6,675 nt of DNA, taken from the NCBI GenBank assembly GCA_946479705.1, contig CAMLHI010000113.1, positions 1 to 6,675 on the forward strand. The letters are read 5' to 3'. Position 1 is the first letter of the stretch, and every line of letters begins with the position of its first letter. The stretch is from an uncultured Oxalobacteraceae bacterium (GTDB lineage: Bacteria > Pseudomonadota > Gammaproteobacteria > Burkholderiales > Burkholderiaceae). Made by a program: the position numbers and the translations under genes. The notes beneath the pieces are model-generated. The model ran no database searches. It saw only the letters and a program-made list of their open reading frames with translations, and was not told the DNA's origin. Below, piece by piece: positions 1-5,550 of the stretch.

Positions 1-1
1 G

Positions 2-44
2 GTCGTCAATCCGGATCGGGTATGTCGTCATCGGGGTCGGGAAT
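2..44 (-). repeat. Imperfect 21-base tandem repeat at the end of the tubulin-like gene
   Basis: Read on the minus strand, 44-24 (ATTCCCGACCCC, then GATGACGAC) is followed directly by 23-2 (ATACCCGATCCG, then GATTGACGAC). The copies differ by three substitutions and one extra T. At protein level this gives IPDPD-DD-IPDPD (residues 1184-1195). The extra T in the second copy creates the TGA stop. Whether further copies follow cannot be seen because the window ends here. Confidence 0.6.
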
Positions 45-3000
45 GGTCCGGCCGAACAGGTCTGCCAGCTCGGGCAGTTCGGCGGCGGTCTTCCACTTGT
101 CGCTCTTCGGATTCCATTGCATGTTCCAGAGCCTGGTCGCCGGGCCGATCTCGGCCCGCGCGATGCGCAGCGCGAGGTCTTCGCGCGAGTACGGGCCGAC
201 TTGGGCGCCGTCGACAAACGCCTTGTAGCGCGGCGCCAGCGCGGGCGGCGGTGCCGACAGGGCTTGGCCGGCCTGCGCCTCGCTGGCCAGTACCTCGGGC
301 TTGACCACGCGCTTGTCGACGGACCGCTCGACTTCCCAGTGATACGCGTCGCTGGCCGAATCGGGCACGCGCTCGCTCCACTGGGCGATGCCGGCGCTGG
401 CCGCGTCGATATCGGCATTGGCCGGCGCCGGGTTGAGCGCGCGGGCGCGCGCCAGCCACTGTTCGAACAGGCGCCTCGCGGTGATGTTAGGCAGCGATGG
501 CGACGGCAGCTGCGCGCCGGTTTCGTCCACTTCCAGCTTGGGTTCGTACACGCGCTGCTGATAGTGGCGCATCAGCGCGGCCAGGAGCGTCAGCTGGCGC
601 GGCCCCAGTTCGCCCAGCTTGCGCTGCACGGCGGCGACGATCTGTTCACGGTAATAGCGCGGCAGCCCGTTCGAGCGGATCGCGAACTCGTTCCCGATCT
701 GCAGCCACTCGCCGGAACCCGGTTCGACCTCGAACAGATACTGGCCGCGCGGCTGGAAGGCCGCCTCGCGGTCGCCCAGGTCGGCCTTGCGGCGCACCAC
801 GCCCAGCACCACGGCTTGCAGGAACCACTCGTAATCGTCGGCCAGCCGGTTCAGTTCATCCATCGAGGGCGAAATCGGATGGCGGTAGCGGGTGGCGTCG
901 AAGTGCAGGTGGGTCGGGATCTTGGGATTCTCGATCTGGTAGGACGACAGCCAGGTCGGCAGGCCGCGCAGCACCGTCATCGGAAAGCCGGACAGCTCGA
1001 TGTAGCAGACCGCCTTGCCGGGGATGCCGGTGTTGACGATGGAGACCAGATCGCCATGGAAGGAGTTGGCCGGTACCGCCGCGCGGATCTCGTCCTCCAT
1101 GCGGCGCCAGGCATTGGCGTCGCCGACGCCCACGAAGCATTTGTACTGGTCGGCGCGCGGGGTGAATTCGGCCGAGAAGCGCGCGTTCACCCATGGCATG
1201 GCGCTGCGTATCCATTCGCTGAAGATGCGGTGGCGCTCCGGCGGCGCCATGGCCGACAGGCGTTCGAGCAGCGGATCGACCGGTTCGGCGCCGGCCAGCT
1301 GCTCCACGCTCAGTTGGGTCTGGGCGCGGCGGAACAGCTTGAGCAGCAGGTTGGCGCGCAGCTTGTCGTCGTTCAGCTGCGGGAACAGGCGCGCCGAGCC
1401 GCCGAATTCGAGCAGCACTTCCTCGCTCCACGCGTTGATGTCGCCGGTCAGCTTGACCGGTTCGGGAAGCACGTCGCTGGCCAGCTTGATGTAGGTGGCG
1501 TGCTCGTTGCGCGCGTCCGCGCGCAACTGGCCGATGCGCTGGTCGACCGCGCCCAGCATGGCCTGCACGCAGCGCCGTCCTTCCTGGAATTCGCCGGCGA
1601 TGCCGCTCCATACCGGCTGGCCGTTCTCGTCGAGCGACTGCGGGTCGCCCAGCCAGGCCGACATGCCGCGCATGACGTCGATGGCCTGTCCCGCCGCCAC
1701 CGCCAGCAGGTGAAAGCGCAGGTAGTCGGCGATGTCGCGCTTTAAGTGGGTCATGACTTCGCGCGCCTGCGCATCCTTGCCGAACAGGCGCCCAGCCGCC
1801 TGCGCCAGGTTGCCCAGCGATTCCTCCACCTGGCGCGTGCGTAGCGCGTCGCGGATGTCGCGGTAGCGCTTGCCGTTGCGTTCGGCGTTGGCCAGGTCGC
1901 GCTGCTGCAGGCGCGCCTTGATCTGTTCCAGCAGCGAGAGCACGAACTCCAGGCCGCCCTGCTTGCGGTCGTCCAGCAGCGCGTACAGCTGGTCGCGCGC
2001 CCTGCCCTTCAGGCGCGTCATCAGCTCGCCCGTGTGGCGCTTGATGCGGTCTTCGCTGGTTTCGGCCGTGGCGCCGGCTTCGCGAATGGCGTCGCGCTCC
2101 AGGTTGGGCAGCAGCTCGGCCACCTTCTCGCGCCAGACGCCGATGTCGTAATTGGCCATGATGCGGTCGATCTCGATCTGCACCTTGCTCTCGACCCGTT
2201 CGAGCAGCGAGCGCTGGTCCTTGTCCATCAGCAGCTGGTCGGTGAGCGCATATTCCTGGAACGGCGTCACGTCCACCGTGCCCTTCTTAAAGTCGGGGAA
2301 TTCGTCGAAGGGGTGCTCGCTCATGGCCATCTGCTCGCGCATGAAGACGTCGCGTTCCTGGTCGCCGGCGCGGCGCGCGGCCACGCCATCGGTGCCGGCC
2401 AGGCCGAAGAAGGCCTTGACCATCAGGCCTGCCAGTTCGTAGGCGCGGATGTCGTCGCGCAGGCTTTGCTGCGTATCCAGCACGGCCTGGCCGAAGGCCG
2501 AATACACCTTCGAATAGGACAGGCGCATGTCGCCGAAGCGCTGCTCCGGCACACGCGGATTGAACGGCCCGAGCTTGTGCTGCTGCTGGTTGACCGCCAC
2601 CGAGCGCTTGCGGTTGGCGAAATCGGCCGAGGCGAAATCCTCGAACAGGGTATCGGCCACCATCTGGTAGACGTCCTTGATGTCCTGCGTGGCCTTGTTG
2701 GCGAGGTTGGCGGTGTCGACGAAATACACGTCGTCGAAGGGCGCGCCGCGCCCGACCAGGCTGTCCGGTTCGGCCCAGCGCACCTGCGCGTTCATGTCGC
2801 GCATGGTGGTTTCCAGCTCCATCAGGGTGGCGTAGGCATTCGCTTCGGTGCGCTCCTTGTTGGCCTTGGCGTAGCCGGACGGCAGGAACATCACCAGGTC
2901 GACCTGGCTGTCCGATACTTCCTGGCGCGCGATGGCCTTGGAAATCCAGCCCAGGTCGATGGCCGCGCCGGCCCCGGTGCCGCCGGCGCACGAGGCGATG

Positions 3001-3593
3001 ACGACGATACGGAACTTGGAGGTATCGACCTGCAGGCCGAGGCGCTGGTAAGTTTCCTTGCGTTCGTTGCCGGCGTTACTGCTCAAGAAATTCAGCGCGC
3101 CCTTGATGCGCCCGCGCAGCTTGGGGTATTTGTCGAACAGGTACAGGCGCGCCAGCGCGCGGATCTGGCCGGCGCCCTTGGATGGGTCGATGCCGAGCGA
3201 ACGCAGTTTCTTGGGACGCAGCGGCATCCAGCTTTCGATCAGCGGGAAGCGCGCCAGGCTGTCGTCGGACTCGTGGTACTGCGGCAGGTCGAGCGTTTCG
3301 ACCAGGCGTTCGTCGTCGGCCAGCTTGACCAGTTCGAACCACGGGTCGGTGCGCTGCGACTTGCCTTCGTCGATGATGGCGTTGCTATCGAGGTCCACGT
3401 GCAGGAAGCGCGCGACCGGGAACTGCGCGATCGATTCGACCCGGGTCGGATGCTGGCGGTTCCACACTTCCGACAGGATGCGCCGCCGGATACGCAGCAT
3501 GACTTCCATGCCGGTGCCGCCCGCTCCGATGAACAGGGTCGGCCTCAGATCGACTTTCAGTTCGGCTTTTCGTGCGCCGTTTTGCTCTGCCAT
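6..3593 (-). CDS. Giant tubulin/FtsZ-like GTPase-family protein (Tubulin_2 type) with C-terminal GYF_2 domain
   Basis: 1195 aa, complete, ATG to TGA. The N-terminal part has the tubulin/FtsZ nucleotide-binding signature: a T1-like loop IGAGGTGME (residues 22-30), a T3-like HVDLDS (65-70), GAGQIRALAR (140-149), and the tubulin G-box SCAGGTGAGAAID (201-213) after a beta strand. NAYATLMELE (252-261) and FDDVYFVD (286-293) also look like this family. ADFANRKR (323-330) aligns by eye with the FtsZ T7 loop. Residues about 455-705 are long, charged, probably helical or coiled-coil segments absent from FtsZ. Residues about 1122-1181 match GYF_2 (DUF4339): Y-x-x-x-V-D-G-x-Q-V-G-P-Y near the start, then a Trp-rich strand and an AAELPELADLF end. 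The protein finishes with an acidic Pro-Asp tail. No signal peptide or membrane helix is seen, so it is probably cytoplasmic. The family is known from genomics; its cellular role here (filament, membrane remodelling, defence) is not shown. It is far longer than FtsZ (~380 aa) or TubZ and should not be named as either. It is the last of four co-directional genes, 21 bases after the membrane protein. Confidence 0.9.
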   Translation of the reverse strand: MAEQNGARKAELKVDLRPTLFIGAGGTGMEVMLRIRRRILSEVWNRQHPTRVESIAQFPVARFLHVDLDSNAIIDEGKSQRTDPWFELVKLADDERLVETLDLPQYHESDDSLARFPLIESWMPLRPKKLRSLGIDPSKGAGQIRALARLYLFDKYPKLRGRIKGALNFLSSNAGNERKETYQRLGLQVDTSKFRIVVIASCAGGTGAGAAIDLGWISKAIARQEVSDSQVDLVMFLPSGYAKANKERTEANAYATLMELETTMRDMNAQVRWAEPDSLVGRGAPFDDVYFVDTANLANKATQDIKDVYQMVADTLFEDFASADFANRKRSVAVNQQQHKLGPFNPRVPEQRFGDMRLSYSKVYSAFGQAVLDTQQSLRDDIRAYELAGLMVKAFFGLAGTDGVAARRAGDQERDVFMREQMAMSEHPFDEFPDFKKGTVDVTPFQEYALTDQLLMDKDQRSLLERVESKVQIEIDRIMANYDIGVWREKVAELLPNLERDAIREAGATAETSEDRIKRHTGELMTRLKGRARDQLYALLDDRKQGGLEFVLSLLEQIKARLQQRDLANAERNGKRYRDIRDALRTRQVEESLGNLAQAAGRLFGKDAQAREVMTHLKRDIADYLRFHLLAVAAGQAIDVMRGMSAWLGDPQSLDENGQPVWSGIAGEFQEGRRCVQAMLGAVDQRIGQLRADARNEHATYIKLASDVLPEPVKLTGDINAWSEEVLLEFGGSARLFPQLNDDKLRANLLLKLFRRAQTQLSVEQLAGAEPVDPLLERLSAMAPPERHRIFSEWIRSAMPWVNARFSAEFTPRADQYKCFVGVGDANAWRRMEDEIRAAVPANSFHGDLVSIVNTGIPGKAVCYIELSGFPMTVLRGLPTWLSSYQIENPKIPTHLHFDATRYRHPISPSMDELNRLADDYEWFLQAVVLGVVRRKADLGDREAAFQPRGQYLFEVEPGSGEWLQIGNEFAIRSNGLPRYYREQIVAAVQRKLGELGPRQLTLLAALMRHYQQRVYEPKLEVDETGAQLPSPSLPNITARRLFEQWLARARALNPAPANADIDAASAGIAQWSERVPDSASDAYHWEVERSVDKRVVKPEVLASEAQAGQALSAPPPALAPRYKAFVDGAQVGPYSREDLALRIARAEIGPATRLWNMQWNPKSDKWKTAAELPELADLFGRTIPDPDDDIPDPD

Positions 3594-3606
3594 GATGTCG
3601 CTTCTT

Positions 3607-3610
3607 TCCT
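3607..3610 (-). promoter_or_regulatory. Probable ribosome binding site of the tubulin-like gene
   Basis: AGGA within GAGGAAAG on the minus strand, 13 bases before the ATG at 3593. The spacing is longer than ideal, so initiation may be modest or partly coupled to the preceding gene, whose stop lies just upstream (3615-3617). The next in-frame Met is residue 29, inside the nucleotide-binding loop, so the ATG at 3593 is the only sensible start. Confidence 0.45.
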
Positions 3611-3614
3611 CGTA

Positions 3615-4052
3615 TTAGCGGCGGCCGATGAACAGCGCCGCGATCAATGCCACCACGCCCACCAGGACCAGCGGCGCGGTGACGGCGAAGGTCAGGAATT
3701 TGCTGGCGTTGACGATCGCCAGTACCGCCGCCGCGCTCAGGAACGAGAGCCCGACGAACATCAGCCACCCCGCGCTGCCGGCCGACGACGGCGCCACGCG
3801 CTTGACCACAAGATGGTGGACGTAGGCGTTGCGAACGAAAAAGTACACGATCAGCAGGATCAGGAACACCGCGCCGCCGATGGCCACGTCGCGCGTGGAG
3901 GTGTCGGTGGCCGGCGCGCCCTGCACCGGCGCCACTTCGATCGGCGCGCTGGCGGCAGGCTCGCTGGTTTTGGGCAGCGGGTCGGGCGGCACGCTGGCGG
4001 CGCCCGGCAGCTTGAAGCCGGGGTCGGTGGCGGGTGGCGGATTGTTTTGCAT
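3615..4052 (-). CDS. Small membrane protein, proline-rich N-terminus plus three transmembrane helices
   Basis: 145 aa, not a family I recognise. Residues 1-55 are Pro/Ala-rich and probably disordered (MQNNPPPATDPGFKLPG, later VPPDPLPK). Three hydrophobic helices follow at about 56-73, 95-115 and 119-142, and the protein ends GRR. The loop between helices 1 and 2 is basic (R74, H79, H80, K84, R85) and the C-terminus is basic. By the positive-inside rule this places both in the cytoplasm and the proline-rich segment in the periplasm. I chose the ATG at 4052 because an AGGA lies 8 bases upstream. A longer reading from 4103 (17 extra residues) overlaps the previous gene by 26 bases and adds residues with no domain character. 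It lies between the vWA-like and tubulin-like genes, with gaps of 25 and 21 bases. It is probably a membrane adaptor or anchor of the same system; this is inference from position only. Confidence 0.82.
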   Translation of the reverse strand: MQNNPPPATDPGFKLPGAASVPPDPLPKTSEPAASAPIEVAPVQGAPATDTSTRDVAIGGAVFLILLIVYFFVRNAYVHHLVVKRVAPSSAGSAGWLMFVGLSFLSAAAVLAIVNASKFLTFAVTAPLVLVGVVALIAALFIGRR

Positions 4053-4060
4053 GCTGGGTG

Positions 4061-4064
4061 TCCT
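4061..4064 (-). promoter_or_regulatory. Ribosome binding site of the three-helix membrane protein
   Basis: AGGA on the minus strand, 8 bases before the ATG at 4052, inside the 25-base gap after the vWA-like gene. It is the main reason for choosing 4052 rather than the in-frame ATG at 4103. Confidence 0.6.
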
Positions 4065-4077
4065 GTTCTTGTTGAAG

Positions 4078-5550
4078 TTAGCGTCCGAGCCGAACCTGCG
4101 CACCTTCGCGCAGGTCGATCAGCTGGTGGCCGAACAACGTGGTTTTCAGTTGCGCCACGCGGTTGCCGGCCTTGTCGTAAATCGGCTGGGTGGTGCCGGC
4201 GCGCGCGTGCATGGTGCGCAGCTCGTCCTCCACCGTCACCAGCGCCTTGCGCGGACGGCCGTAGGCCATGCCCGCGGCTGCGGCCACGCCCAGCAGACCC
4301 AGGCCGGCGCCGATCAGCGCCAGCAAGGGGGCGATGCCGTAGCTGACCCGAACTTCGAGCGGCAGGCGCGCGGTGGAGGCGGCAATCTCCACCGGCGGCG
4401 TGAAGATCTCGGGCAGCGGGTCGCCGGGAAACAGCGCGGCCATGCGCTCGCGGAAGGCATGCGACAGTTCCAGCCGCTGTCCGCTCAGGCGCAGCTCGAT
4501 CGCACCGGGCAGCACGTAGGCCGAGCCAGCCGAGGCGATGGCCTTGGCCGACCACATGCCGGGCAGCTGGCCGACCGGCAGCTGCATCACGGAGGCCAGC
4601 GGCATGCTCTGACCTGGCGCCAGCTTGCTGACCTTGCCGCTGGCCAGTTCGATCGGCCGGTCCTCGGTGCCCAGGCGCGAGCGCGCCGTCACGGTGGCGC
4701 TGGCGATGGTATAGGGGTACATGGTGTTCTCCAGCTGCCAGGCGATTTTCGCTTGCGGGGTACGTGCCCGCGCATCGACGTCAGCGCGCAGCATGCCGTT
4801 GGGCGCCAGCGAAAAGGCCACACCGGGCGCTTCGTCGACGCGCTTGGGCATCAGCCGAACAGTGTCGCGGTCGAGCGGCTTGAGGCGTGCAGCCGGTTCG
4901 GTGATGACGCTGGCGATGCGCCCGGAGGCGAGCAGCGCGTCGAGTTCGCGCGCGCCCTGCTCGCCGACGGCGAACACGTACACCATCAGGCCGTTGGCGC
5001 GGTAATGCTCGCCCTGCACCCGCATCTGCAGCGGAAAAGCCAGCGCCTTGGCGATCGCCGCGCCCTGGTGGATCAGTTCATAGAATTCGCGGTTGCGGCG
5101 CGCGGTGGACTGGTCGTTGTTCGGGCTGTTGCGGTTGTTCGTAACGAGCCACACCAGCCCGGGCTTGCCGCCCAGCGCCGTGTGGATGGCCGCGCTGACG
5201 GCTTCGCCCAGGTCGGTGTCGGCCAGCGCGCCGCTGCCCTTCTTCGCGGTGCCCAAGCCGTCCAGCGCGGCGGCGATGCGCGCGTGGGTGCCGGCATCGG
5301 CCTTCACCGACAGCAGCGCGCGCGGCGATGGCGCGCCGGGCTGGCTCTGGTTGAAGGCGGCCAGCACCAGCAGGTCGCCGGGCTGCGTGACGGCGCTGGC
5401 CAGTTCCGTAACCAGCGGCTTGAACTGCGAGGCCGGGTCGGTGTAGAACGGCTCCATCCAGCCCGAGTTCTGCACCAGGAAAACCTGCGCGGCGGCGCCG
5501 GCGAAGGCCGGGGCCAGCGCCAGCAGCGTGCAGGCGAACAGGCGCTTCAC
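4078..5550 (-). CDS. Signal-peptide, degenerate vWA-like, single-pass membrane protein
   Basis: 490 aa from a GTG start whose first bases overlap the upstream stop (GTGA, 4 bases), which implies translational coupling. The next residues form a clear signal peptide: K2 R3, a hydrophobic core from L4, and cleavage probably after A21. An ATG at 5697 in the same frame would bury this signal peptide behind 49 residues read out of frame through the neighbouring gene, so I rejected it. The mature protein begins with a vWA-like fold: strand QVFLVQNSGWM (22-32) where vWA has D-x-S-x-S, ADTDLGEAV (110-118) where vWA has the metal-site Thr (T112), and LVWLVTNNRNS (132-142) where vWA has a TDG-type strand. 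Residues about 235-400 look like a beta-sandwich. A hydrophobic helix spans about 405-430, then a basic 60-residue tail (GRPRK...). The likely topology is a large periplasmic domain, one membrane pass and a short cytoplasmic tail. The vWA call rests on motif layout, not a search, and is moderate. A role as periplasmic sensor or ligand binder for the tubulin-like protein is inference. Confidence 0.85.
   Translation of the reverse strand: MKRLFACTLLALAPAFAGAAAQVFLVQNSGWMEPFYTDPASQFKPLVTELASAVTQPGDLLVLAAFNQSQPGAPSPRALLSVKADAGTHARIAAALDGLGTAKKGSGALADTDLGEAVSAAIHTALGGKPGLVWLVTNNRNSPNNDQSTARRNREFYELIHQGAAIAKALAFPLQMRVQGEHYRANGLMVYVFAVGEQGARELDALLASGRIASVITEPAARLKPLDRDTVRLMPKRVDEAPGVAFSLAPNGMLRADVDARARTPQAKIAWQLENTMYPYTIASATVTARSRLGTEDRPIELASGKVSKLAPGQSMPLASVMQLPVGQLPGMWSAKAIASAGSAYVLPGAIELRLSGQRLELSHAFRERMAALFPGDPLPEIFTPPVEIAASTARLPLEVRVSYGIAPLLALIGAGLGLLGVAAAAGMAYGRPRKALVTVEDELRTMHARAGTTQPIYDKAGNRVAQLKTTLFGHQLIDLREGAQVRLGR
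5547..5550 (-). other. GTGA stop/start overlap between the Trp-rich and vWA-like genes
   Basis: The TGA of the Trp-rich gene (5549-5547) and the GTG of the vWA-like gene (5550-5548) share bases, the classic arrangement for termination-reinitiation coupling. No strong Shine-Dalgarno precedes the GTG (only GGAC about 10 bases upstream), which fits coupling. Confidence 0.7.

Noticed and set aside
117..1745. Long plus-strand open frame (542 codons) opposite the tubulin-like gene
   Set aside because: It lies wholly antisense to a gene with clear domain motifs. Its translation is Arg/Ala/Gly/His-rich with no domain, as expected from the mirror frame of a gene with G/C third positions.
6..3593. Identification as FtsZ (cell division) or TubZ (plasmid partition)
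   Set aside because: The length (1195 aa), the helical extension and the GYF_2 domain do not fit either. No partition DNA-binding gene, centromere repeats or division-cluster genes are nearby.
2034..4346. Plus-strand open frame of 770 codons spanning three minus-strand genes
   Set aside because: It crosses two real gene boundaries on the other strand and is compositionally biased (runs of His, Arg, Gln, Gly), with no signature. It is a high-GC shadow frame.
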